The translations under genes were made by a program, and so were the position numbers. A DNA stretch of 64,000 bases, from positions 8,886,001-8,950,000 of the forward strand of contig OW028577.1 of the NCBI GenBank assembly GCA_932294295.1. The letters run 5' to 3'. This DNA comes from Alitta virens (Eukaryota > Annelida > Polychaeta > Phyllodocida > Nereididae). This document shows, in pieces, positions 10,860 to 21,609 of this stretch (position 1 is its first letter; every line of letters starts with the position of its first letter). The notes under the pieces are model-generated. The model saw nothing but the letters and a program-made list of their open reading frames with translations, was not told where the DNA came from and ran no database searches.

Positions 10860-11430
10860 CTGCATGGAAGGATAGTTTTTCTGTTGGTAACCTACACATA
10901 ATCTTTAAATAGAAAGATGGGAGAACGCAGTAAAATCACATTGCCTAATGCATTTCAGATGCAAAAGAAACTCTAAAAGATATACCACAACAGTTTTATC
11001 GCTAATATGATTACCCGATGAACGTAACAGAATTATATACATTTACAACAGGCCATATATCCATTAAGTTAAACCTTGCATCTCCTCAAGGGGACCATAT
11101 ATAAAATTTCAGTGATAATGTAAAATGCTTTTTACTACATATAACCGGTGGTTGCATGCCTACAGGACCATCTGTGATGTTTAAACAGACGTAATGATGC
11201 GATGATGTTCTGTCTGGGGTGACATGGAGGGTGGAGGATCTCCAAAATATTAGTGTTAATAAGGGCTCCTTAAAAGCAACAATTTGTTTGTCAAGTTGGG
11301 GCCCATCTCCATGGTACCTCCCTTCCTTTTTTGCTTTTCTCTTGATGATAATGTTAAAGATGATGATAATGATGAATAAATAAAGTTCTGGAAGTTATGA
11401 TTAGGCTTAAAGTACACAGTACTGCACACC
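10860..11430. other. Intergenic sequence, no gene seen
   Basis: No exon or repeat boundary was recognised between the glutamate receptor promoter and the next SINE. Confidence 0.4.
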
Positions 11431-11439
11431 ATCTCACGC

Positions 11440-11630
11440 ACTCATTCTGTGGGTGGGTCTTTTTCTTGCCCCAGCATGGACACTTAGCACACGGCACTGC
11501 AAATGTAGCTTGTCACGAGAGCTATACATCCACTCAGCTGGGATTCAGCTCACACAAATTGCTCACCGAGATTCGAATCCAAGACCTTCAGATGAGCTGG
11601 CCAATGCTCTAACCACTATAGAGCACCTCA
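11440..11630 (-). mobile_element. tRNA-derived SINE, second family
   Basis: Read on the minus strand there is an A-box-like TAGTGGTTAGAGC followed about 35 bases later by a B-box-like GGATTCGAATC. A body follows and ends at a CCCACCCACAG stretch. It differs from the main nine-copy SINE in both head and body. Target duplications were not found. Confidence 0.65.
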
Positions 11631-12689
11631 CTGCTATTTGTCCATTATTATTCAATTATAAATTCATTGCCATCATAAAACTTTCTCTGCTGCCTTTTAC
11701 TACTACTACTACCTGAAAATTTTATCAAATATCCTTCAAACTTTAATAAGCCATTTAGCAAACGTCATTTTCCATGCAAACCAAAGCTCACTCCAGTCTG
11801 GCACACATTCTCTAGACAAGCACAGAAATAGCAGATCCAGGTATCCAAAGTAATGCCAAATGTTTTCGGCATCGAAGCTGTGTAGGAAGACGAAACTGCA
11901 GGTTTCCATGGCAACACGACTAGGCTTACATGACATCAGGAATTGCTCTGTCACTTCGAATTAAGGGGCGCCATGCCATTGGGGAACATGATCCTGTGAC
12001 AGCCCAAGTTGCTGTCTTCCCAAAAATACAGGCCCAGAATAGCTTGTTGCAAGCAATGCTCCCCCAGGTATATTGAGATTTCCTGTGTGTTTGTTTCCAC
12101 TTTTGGATCACTTAAGGCAACGAAACTACTATGTGTGTTCAATGCATTCCTAAAGATGCGACGGATGTTGGAATAGAGTATTTTCACTGAGCAGCCCTGA
12201 CTTCAGCAAGACATAAGTCTTTTTTCTCTCCTCTTATTGCTGATTTTGCTTTTCAGACATAGAAATTAATCACTGACTTATTCAATAAATATGACTTTCT
12301 CAGAAAAATAACAAAAATCAACTGAATGATAAGATGTCAAATATACATTAAAATGCACTAGAAATACTGCTGCTAGGATGCACTTTGCTTCAGCCAATCA
12401 CAGTCAAGGGCGGGAACTTTTTCAGCCAATGGAATTGCAGTATTCTGCTGAAGCCACCTGGTGGAAATATATAGAACCTTCCGTGAATTATTCACTATTC
12501 ACAAGGCCTAATATAGCAGTTGTGAAGTGTGTGTGGGATTTAACGTAACAGTGATGGTTCACAACATTTTTCTATTTTTTGCACAAAGCATTGGGCAGAA
12601 CAAAGTGGACACAAATGTTTAAACACTGGACAACAAATGTCTTCTCTCCGTCTGTTAACTGGAGACAAACAGTGATTTTGACTGATTCT

Positions 12690-13020
12690 GGCATGCTCCC
12701 AACAAACACCATCCAAAAACGTTTGAAAAACATTTTATAAAATTGTTCACTCGGATTTCCTTGCAGTATTTCCAGCACACAACCAAAAGACGTTTTTTAA
12801 ACGTTTTATAAAATTGTTTTACTCGGACTTTTTCAAACAGTTTCCAGCAAACAGTCAAAAAACGTTTTCCAATATTGTTTTACTTGTACTTTTTTTAGGA
12901 TGTTTCCAGCAGAGAGCTAAAAAACGTTTTCCAAACGAGTTATGAAATTGTGTTTATGGATGTTGACTAAAAGACATTTGGAAAACATTATACAAAATTG
13001 CTTCAATGGAATCTTCTAAA
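12690..13020. repeat. Diverged tandem repeat, about four units of 62-75 bp
   Basis: Successive units share an AAAACGTTT..AAACATTTTATAAAATTG block and a TTTCCAGCA block. The repeat seems to begin near 12690, and its last unit decays near 13020. The units match imperfectly, so the array is old. Open frames across it on the minus strand are repeat artefacts. Confidence 0.75.
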
Positions 13021-13265
13021 AATGCTTCAAAAAAGGTGTGCAAATATATGATCGCCAGTTTGACGAAAACTCCAAACTAGTTATCAAAACATTGGCCAAT
13101 TATGTATAAGAATTTGCAAGTATAATCTTTTATAATTGCTTCATGTAAAATTACATACAGACATGACAGTGATATCTATGGTGTTAAATAATAATTTTAT
13201 TTTACTAATACATTATGTTATTTTTGTCATAATAGCTAATACCAGAGAGCATCAAATGAGCCTAG

Positions 13266-13345
13266 TACTGGATAGCTCAGTTGGTTGCACATTGGCCTTC
13301 CATATAAGAGGAACTGGGTTTAAATCCTTTTGTGGGAATCTTGAT
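13266..13345 (+). mobile_element. tRNA-like SINE head or tRNA relic
   Basis: An A-box-like TAGCTCAGTTGGTTGCAC and a B-box-like GGGTTTAAATCC stand about 33 bases apart, as in a tRNA. The arms do not pair well enough for a functional tRNA. It is best read as a degraded SINE head. Confidence 0.5.
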
Positions 13346-13536
13346 TGGGCTGCTATACCATTTTAATATATACTTCTTTTGACAATTCCATAAAAAAATG
13401 CAAGATTCTATTTCGAATAATATCTTTGCTTTAAACATCTGTTATGAATAACAATGTGAAACACAGCTACAGATTAGTCTAAACAAAAGTTATTTATTGC
13501 ATGTTAGCAAAACAAATTGTTCTAGGGTGTGCAGTG

Positions 13537-13625
13537 CCAACTTAGCTTAGTTGGTAGAGTGCATGCCAAGCTGCTATTCTGGGACCTGGGTTCATAACCC
13601 ATGCCAAAATTAAGTTGATCTTCCT
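13537..13625 (+). mobile_element. tRNA-like SINE head or tRNA relic
   Basis: TAGCTTAGTTGGTAGAGTGC followed by GGGTTCATAACCC keeps tRNA A- and B-box order and spacing. The stems are not intact. A similar, more decayed copy may lie at 13775-13850. Confidence 0.5.
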
Positions 13626-13859
13626 CTTAATTTTTTACCACTTATAAGGGTAACTGTCATCAATATATTAATGATTGATACATCAAGAGAGGTCCACTGC
13701 ACAAACATATATGAATTACACAATGATATAAGAGGCGTCACTATACCAATATGAATCCACCTTGTTTCTACATGACTGGCTGGTGTAGTGGTTAGGGTAT
13801 ATGACTGTTAGGCCTAGGTTAGGTAGTAGGATACTGTTTGCTATATTGGGATGTAGTTT

Positions 13860-15220
13860 CCATGTGGTCATGAAAAATGAAAAATTATCATTGGAGAAAG
13901 ACAGAAAACTTTCAATCATCATTGATACTGGGAGGCCCAGGGTATTCAGAAGAGTTTGTTGTCATTAATATGGCTGTTTATTATGAAAATAATAATAATA
14001 ACGTGCAAATCCTGCTATGTTAATGCTGCCTCATTTTAGTGGTTTAAATGTAAGTTTCGTGTATTTGCAGACTCAATCTTTGAAACGCACTACATTCAAA
14101 TTTACTTGGACAGCAGCTTAACACAGATTTGACTGCGGTTCTAACTATATTTGCTCTTAATAAAAGCTCACTTGCGGTAGTTTGAAAAAAAAAACACGAG
14201 TAAACTATCTCGTAAATGGCAACATAATAACATGGCCGCCATTTTAAACCAGATCCACAGTATGTTTTGAAATTGCCTTAACATATTTCATGACAATTGG
14301 GAATTTATACTGCATCTCATATTCTATTATAAATGCAGACAAAATTATCGTGACAATGTTGCAAAACGATATCTATTTGACACACGGAATGCACTAGCTT
14401 GAAATCAGGCTTGGTCTTGTCCAAACTACAAAATTGCTTTGTTCACTATCGAACACAAATCATTAGTATAGGGATTACAGATTATTAGGAAACTTAACAC
14501 ATATGTCTAGGTCTATGTACAACCAAGTACACACTGAAATTATGCAGTGTGAAAACAGTGCATTTATGTGTATATCTATAACGAAAAATACAAGCAGTCA
14601 AGAAAAATATAACGAGAAATGAATACCTGCCATATATAAGCTGAGAAATTTCTCTTACACTTCACGTTTTTGCCACATAAGTCTGTTATAAAAAGGCTAA
14701 AATATACAATTGAATCCTTTGGCATGACGCAAGTTTCTTAGAATCTCCACCATCAGATGAACATAATGTAGAAATCTGGCACCCAGAGCAGTTCTACACA
14801 TTCGATTGAAACACGGAGTTCCACAAGGTCCTGTTTGCTTCAGTTCCTTTTCGTGAAATTCAAATTAAAAGCTGCGAAAACTTGCAAACATGCAACAAGT
14901 TGTGCTTACATTTCCTTTCAAACCTTCAAATTACTTGAAAATTAGAATAGACCAAACTAATAATGAAGGAGAAAAGCAAACAAAATGCAAACACAAAGAG
15001 TTGCAAGGTCAAATACAACAAGGATTGAGGGCTCAGAACAGGGTGCTAAAATATATGACAGGCAGACATATATTTCGTCACAATAGAAATGTAATCCCAT
15101 TTTCAGTGTCAGAAAATATATTGTAAAGAACTATTCAGTGATTTCTAATGGCACTTAATCTATGATTTGGATGTTGAAGTTTTGGAATAACAATTTGCAG
15201 GAATATCTTATCATGACTGG
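13860..15220. other. Intergenic AT-rich sequence, no gene seen
   Basis: There are short open frames only (for example 14890-15126 on the plus strand). No product was recognised. Confidence 0.4.
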
Positions 15221-15224
15221 CTAT

Positions 15225-15405
15225 GGTGGATGGATTAGGGCTTTACGTCGTGTATTTCTGCACCTGATGGGCTAATTAGGACAGGCAGGGACCATGAAAT
15301 TGAGTTGATGGATGAAACAGCCATCCAACTTAGGCTCGACCGGGGAATTGAACCCGGAACCCAGTGGTAGCCCTGCACACTACCACTGCGCTAGGTCCCC
15401 ACCTC
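15225..15405 (-). mobile_element. tRNA-derived SINE, copy 2
   Basis: This is a minus-strand copy of the family described at 1426-1608, with the same tRNA-like head (at its right end) and TTTCTGCACC/CTAATTAGGACAGGCA body. It is diverged in the anticodon region, and clear target duplications were not seen, so it is probably older. Confidence 0.85.
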
Positions 15406-15419
15406 CGCTACATTTCAAG

Positions 15420-16198
15420 AGTTAGTGGGGCCAGTGAGTTACATGTTAGCCGATCAGGTCATTAATAACACCTCTTCTGGGTATGGGAAAGCTACTCTAC
15501 TAGACACGACTCAGCAAGTTGTCAGTGCACCACCTTTATTAAAATGGATCAACTAAATAATGAAGAATTTGACCATTTATTAGTTTGATGCAGGACACTG
15601 CAACTCCAACATGCAACAATACAATGTCATGACATTGTCACCCGTCATCCAAAAACAACTTGATCCAACGAGATATTCGTCACACAATTCCTGAAATCTG
15701 AGAAAGGCCTTTGAAACAGACCCGAGAAGGGAAGGGCTGCTCTTTGTCAAGGGTATTGATCCCTGCCCCGCGGTCATGAATTTTATTTTGAAGCACGTAA
15801 AACAATAAATGGACATCAAAGACAGGATTATTGGATTTTAGTGAAAAAAGAATGGCTTTGTCACGGGGAAAGAATCACGGGGTGAGACATTTTTTATGAC
15901 AGCGGTGGTAATTTAATATGCTCCAGCAAATTAAAAAACTCGAATGAAGTGAATCATACAATACCAAACTTGACCTTTTATGGGATAGGCATTGGATCAT
16001 TTGACCTGGGATAGTAGCTGATTTTATCACATGAAATCATTGCAGGCACAAGGGGGTGAAGTTGAACACGTCATATGGGTGACCATATAGGGCGCTATGT
16101 TTTTGGGTCCTATATAGTTATATAGCAGATGCAGTCGCCAAAAGTTTACAATCTCCACATAATCCACACCTGAGTAAAACACAATTCACTTCCATTCC
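15420..16198. other. Intergenic sequence, no gene seen
   Basis: There is one 79-codon minus-strand open frame (15580-15819) without a recognised product. Confidence 0.4.
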
Positions 16199-16211
16199 GC
16201 ATCTTTCTCTT

Positions 16212-16403
16212 GCGTGTGTGTGTGTGTGATTAGGGCTTTACGTCCTGTATTTCTGCACCAGTTGGGCTAATTAGGACAGGCAGAGACCATGGCAATGAGA
16301 CGAAGGATGAAACAGCCATCCAACTTAGGCTCGACCGGGAATCGAACCCGGGACCCAGCGGTTGGAAGCCCAGAGCGCTACCTCTGAGCTAGAGCCCCGC
16401 CCT
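16212..16403 (-). mobile_element. tRNA-derived SINE, copy 3
   Basis: This minus-strand member of the main SINE family has a GT-dinucleotide tail at its 3' end (16212-16228). The flanks GCATCTTTCTCTT (16199-16211) and GCATCTTTCTTTT (16404-16416) are a 13-bp target duplication with one mismatch. Confidence 0.95.
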
Positions 16404-16849
16404 GCATCTTTCTTTTAAATAAATAATCATTATAACTATTTCTACTTCACTTCTATACCAGGTTTAACAGTTTTCAGTTTATTTTGTTTTTCGCTTAGAG
16501 TTGGATGATTTCTATTCACAATTCATTTGTGTCATCTTGCTAAAATGCATGTATGTGAACTTTTAAGCCTGACTATTAAAGCTCTAGAGGCCAACATAAT
16601 ATTTTTTGGCTTCTGTTCACAACCCACACATGCTGGTTGCATAGCGTGCACTTCCAGATAATAAGAATGAAGAATGTTACTTCCCGGAACCTACATGTTC
16701 CATGAAGCATCAATATTGCGCAGCGCATACTCTTTGCTGACTTCCAAGAAACCTCGAGAGAATTCCATTCGACGTCCTGGGCATGGAAATGAGCATGCAG
16801 TGAAGTGGTCACTCAGGAGGTCATGTTTAGCAGTGGTCACCAGTGTTGT

Positions 16850-17037
16850 GGGTGGGTGGGTGATTAGGGATTTACGTCCTGTATTTCTGCACCAGTTGGG
16901 CTAATTAGGACAGGCAGAGACCATGGCAATGAGACGAAAGACGAAACAGCCATCCAACTTAGGCTCGACCGGGAATCGAACCCGGGACCCAGCGGTTGGA
17001 AGCCCAGAGCGCTACCTCTGAGATAGGCCCCCGCCCT
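16850..17037 (-). mobile_element. tRNA-derived SINE, copy 4
   Basis: This minus-strand member has a GGGTGGGTGGG tail. The flanks GGTCACCAGTGTTGT (16835-16849) and GGTCACCAGCGTTGT (17038-17052) form a 15-bp target duplication with one mismatch. It lies about 450 bp from copy 3. Confidence 0.95.
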
Positions 17038-17059
17038 GGTCACCAGCGTTGTAACCACA

Positions 17060-18740
17060 CAAGGAATACTATAATATTACCTGGGGGCGAAGCACCATTG
17101 TAGAGCACCAGCGAAAAAAAGCAAGAGCTGGGTAAAAAATCAGAAAATATAGTTCTTTATTGTCATCAGCACAATGAGCAGGAGAAACTCTGGTTACAAT
17201 AACAAAACAAGGTTGGATATTCATTCTTTATTTAAGCCCAATGTCAACTGGGAAAACCTGCTATTGTATATTCCAGAGCCTTGCCGACCTGGTGGATGGG
17301 ACTCGGCCCAGCCATGCATTTGCTCAGTGCCGGCAGCCCTTGGCTCTGAAGCATATCAATAACACTCTAGCATATTAGGCCAACAGAAAGCCGTCGTTTT
17401 TGGATGAAGAGAAAATGTTTTTTATTGGCTATAAACACGGGCTGGGCTTGCGGGACGTCAGGTGGTGCTGAAGGCAGAATAATTCTGACACCTCTCAGGC
17501 TGGCAGGGAGAGCTCTCTAGCACTCGCCCCCACTCAATTTACATCTCCGCACATGTCAGGGATATATTATGTATGCGCATTGATCTCTCTGTGGCCCTGG
17601 CCATTCTGTTGTGTCAGCAATTTTAATGGAAGGGCACTTTAGGACACGACCTTAGAAACTAATTTTTGCTGAGGCTATATACACTGCACAACTGGCTCTA
17701 GCCTATGCACTATATAGATACAAAACGACTGTTTCCCAATGATAAGCTGATTGCAAGCAAGGAACAATCATTTCTAATTTTATTTTATTTAAGTAACTGT
17801 TGGCAACTGGTGGAGGTATCGGATTGCTTTCTCGCTCTTCTTGCCTGTTGGCATTACACAATCTTTAGCTAAATTTTTATGACAGTATTCTAGCAACCAT
17901 GTTAGCATAGCTTATTTTTATTATTCTATTTATTGATATGTATATGTGCAATATTTGTTTATATATATATTTTTTTTATCTGTATCTTTAATGCATTTAT
18001 ATTTTCTATGTTATTGTATTATGACAAATAGATTTAATTTTGACCTAAAAAGTGTAAATAAAATTTATCTATCTATCTATCTAGTAATATTATGCTCTTA
18101 TTTAAATTATCAACGGACCATGCCTCTTGTTTTAATACATAATCTGTTCCCAGCTAGATGAAAACTATGAACCTATGCCCACATCCACAGAAAAAGAAAA
18201 TGATAACTGACAGATGGCGCACTCTGTCAGCAGAGACAAGCGCGCCCCCAAGTGTGCGTTATCTGAACTGAAGGTCTGCAAAGATTATCGTTTACACAAC
18301 AGAAATGATGGCAAGCAGAGGAAGGACTTTACAATGAAAAAGATCCAAACATTTGATAAACAAAAAATTACACCTTTTGTTATATTTGGTTTAGTGTGTG
18401 CAGAATTCTTACTTTTCAGATGCAACCAATATCCATAATGAATCACAGCCAGGAAACTAAGTTGATGTTTCTTTTTTTTTTTTAAAGCAGATCTATTTCC
18501 TTGATTTGCCAGTCATGTTGTATGAAGCAGATGGGGCAGTTATATTGCCTTGAAAGTACAAATGTTGATTAGGATGTTAATCATTTGGTTTTTAAAAAAA
18601 GCACAGAAAAAAATCACATGATTATGAGACAAGTTACACTAATTTGGTTGGACAAGGCCAAAATTTATCATACGAGAATGAGACTGGGATAAGCTTACTT
18701 ATAATTATAAATAATGATTCTCGCTCAGGGTATAGCCACT
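17060..18740. other. Intergenic sequence with a TATC microsatellite
   Basis: A short (ATCT)n run lies at 18065-18082, directly after an AATAAA-like stretch, and may be the tail of a decayed LINE. No coding signal was recognised. Confidence 0.4.
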
Positions 18741-18751
18741 CCCTTATTATA

Positions 18752-19422
18752 AGGGGTGTTCACGCTGTCATGAGTGAGGATGCCGAGTAGACTCGAAGCG
18801 CGGATGACGAAAAAGGATAGAATCTACATGTGCTAATCTTGTCACTATTCTTGAAGAAGACAACAATTTTTCTGTTCTATGAGTAAATTTTTTACCTTTT
18901 CAAGGGAATTGCTCAGGAGTCACTCGGCGAGCGTTCTACGTTCCTCCGTGGCCATTGGCGGCACTCGTGCTAACTCGCGGGTATGCAGGGGAAGCTGTCC
19001 ATCCATGTATATTCACCATCCACTCTTGTTAACTCTTGTACAGCTCGTGGAACGCTCGGGAGACACTCGGCGGACATCCATCGACCATCTGCCCTGGCAC
19101 CATGTCATCTGTAGCCTATCCGTAGCCCATCCGTAGCCCTCTTCTCATTCACTCTTGAACCACTCGCACGAGTGATCTATGAGTGCCTCACGGATGCCTC
19201 ACGGATGCTTGGCGAAATATTTTATACATGATTTAATGCGCTGTCGACAGATTTTCGCTGAGCGTTCATTGGATGTTCACCGAGCAGTCGGCGGACATCC
19301 CTCGAAAGCTCGTTGAAAGAATTTATATGTGATTAACAGAGCCACGAGTGAGCACCTATAGTCCCTTGTTGACGTCTGTGGTCACTCGGGTCTCCTACTC
19401 GTGATAGTGTGAACTGGGCTTC
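18752..19422. mobile_element. MITE-like element with GTTCAC.. terminal inverted repeats
   Basis: The left end reads GTTCACGCTGTCATGAGT. The right end read in reverse is GTTCACACTATCACGAGT, a 15/18 match. The 670-bp interior is GC-richer than its surroundings, has no coding capacity, and repeats short phrases such as CTCGGCGGACATCC and CTCACGGATGC. Internal phrases reappear in the element at 59443-59770. This is probably a non-autonomous DNA transposon. Confidence 0.75.
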
Positions 19423-19429
19423 TGGATTT

Positions 19430-20440
19430 CATGTACAGGGTGCAGCATAAAAACTTGCACCAGCAGCTACTGCTACCTCTTTTTGATTACCTCAATTGAC
19501 AGTGATTGCATGCAGCTGCAATCATACACACAATGAAAATAAGTCCTAAATTATCTTTATAAATATATTTTCTTGTTTCCTCAAGAATTATAGATAATAT
19601 GGATCTAAATATAGCACATGCACACTTATCACACCTCGGCTTTTGCAATACAAGCATTAGATTATGTCACTGATCATACAGATGTGTTACAGACACCTTT
19701 CTTGACGTTTACCGGTGCTGTGCATGGAGGGGGTTGGGGACGCCGGCGGTCCTTTAAATCCAAACTGGTTAGAAACAAATGAGCATTTTACACATTTAAT
19801 CAGTAACATAGTCACCTCACAAGTTAAAAAAATTAAAGTTCCCCCTACAGTCATCTAATGTTTGTAATGAGACATTTTACTGTAATGGCCTGACATTTCT
19901 GAATTTAAATCAGTTGACTGAACATGCATGTTCTGCCTGGTGTTCTTGAAACTAAACCATCAGAATACCAAAGTGTCCTCTGTAATCCTGATTAGTAGGA
20001 CAAAATGTCAATCAAGGTCTCACTCATATTTCTGACAAATTCTTCAGTTTTTTCAAAAACTTATATTTGGCCACTGCACCTCATTTACATGAAGACTACT
20101 TCCATCTTCATCAGTCAAACACTTACAAAGACCCATCTCAATAAAAACTCAGAAATATTAAGAGACTGGCATCTGCTGATTGACTGGTGAACTGCTGTAC
20201 TCTAGGTCAAATCTGGATCAGCCTTATGATGCTTATTAACAGGAGACAAAGCTAAACAGGTGAGTAAATTCTGCCTAGAAAAAACAAATTATGTCTTTCT
20301 TAGTTTGAATGGTTTACAGAGGTTAAAATTAAATATATTATTGTACATTGAAATAGAAACACATTTAGTAATACATTTCATAGAATAATTATTCAAAAAG
20401 GGGTGCATTGAAATCACATATGCTTAAGCAAACAACACCA
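19430..20440. other. Intergenic sequence, no gene seen
   Basis: There are only short open frames and no recognised repeat. Confidence 0.4.
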
Positions 20441-20446
20441 ACAATG

Positions 20447-20590
20447 TGGCCGTTGTAGCCAATGGAGAAGGCACTGCACTCATATGCATAAGGTACCAGA
20501 TTTAAACCTAGTCACAGTATCCTGCGGTTCACAGTTGAATAATTCCTTGGGAAGTTGAGAAAGACTCTTGATTGGCCTTGTAGAATATAA
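20447..20590 (+). mobile_element. Degenerate tRNA-like SINE
   Basis: GTGGCCGTTGTAGCCAATGG followed by CCAGATTTAAACC resembles a tRNA A box and B box at the right spacing. Both are degraded. Confidence 0.4.
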
Positions 20591-20818
20591 TTGCATCTTC
20601 AACAAATCAATTGGTTTTGAATTTGTTTAAAACGTAGATTGCTCTGCAGCTGAACCTTAGCGAATGTGTGCAATATATGTACACAATAGAACCTCACCAT
20701 TAAAACCACAGAATTAAACTAGCTTTGCAAAAAATCCCTCTGATGTATTAATGTATCTTGTCGTCCATGCAGGAGCACATAAAAGCCAAATAGAATACTT
20801 GTTTTAATCTTGTTTTAG

Positions 20819-21129
20819 ATTCTGCATGAGTTTGGACTAGCATTTGGACAAGAAAGGGAGAAACTGCTCTTGGCTAACCTTGATCTGTTTGCGTCAGTGT
20901 ATGAGAGGTTCGTGAAAAGCCCAAGATTGTCCAATAATGTAAGTTATATTCATCACATCAAATTTGAAGCAATATTAGAAAATTTTATATTAATTACATG
21001 ACTTACATTCTTTTTTTTCCCCAGTATCCTGTGAGGCTTCCTGAGCCTCTGCAAGTCATTGAGGAACGTGTAAGATGGCACCAAGGTGGCAAAAAAGCCC
21101 ATCGCCTTTCAATCATCGTTGTTAAGGAG
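20819..21129 (+). CDS. Two consecutive exons of an unrecognised gene
   Basis: Exon a (20819-20938, 40 codons) sits between TGTTTTAG and GTAAGT. Exon b (21025-21129, 35 codons) sits between CCCCAG and GTATGA. Both are phase 0, and the 86-bp intron between them is typical of this genome. The joined peptide is well behaved, with phrases such as FGQEREKLLLANLDLF and PLQVIEERVRWHQ and no low-complexity sequence. I do not recognise the protein, and neither a start nor further exons could be joined. A LINE begins 400 bp downstream, so the next exon, if there is one, must lie beyond it. Confidence 0.55.
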
Positions 21130-21524
21130 GTATGACATACTTTCACATATAGCATACTGAAAGTATGTAATCTATGAATAATGGCAATTTGCTGCAGTCT
21201 AAATCTACAAATATGTTTGATGATGATGATGATGATTAACATCATAACGTTGCAGATTTAACATCTACTTCTTAGGGGCTGGTTTTGAGCCCAGTCTACT
21301 GCACTTTCTGTTCATAGCCTTTTGCTTGCAAACTAGTTTTTCCTCTTTGCTACTATCCACCCAACTGTGTAATTAGTATACAGGGAACACATTGTATCAG
21401 CATGAGAAATAAAGCTGTAGCACAACATACATGTGATTATCTAAATATTCCCAATCTGAGTTGAGCAGGACTGCCAGGGGCATTGCTGCATTATAACAAT
21501 CTGTCAAAGTAGTATGCAACTTTA

Positions 21525-21570
21525 CTCTAATGACAATGACAATGACACAGTTTTTATTGGCTCCTTAAAT

Positions 21571-21609
<39 letters not shown>

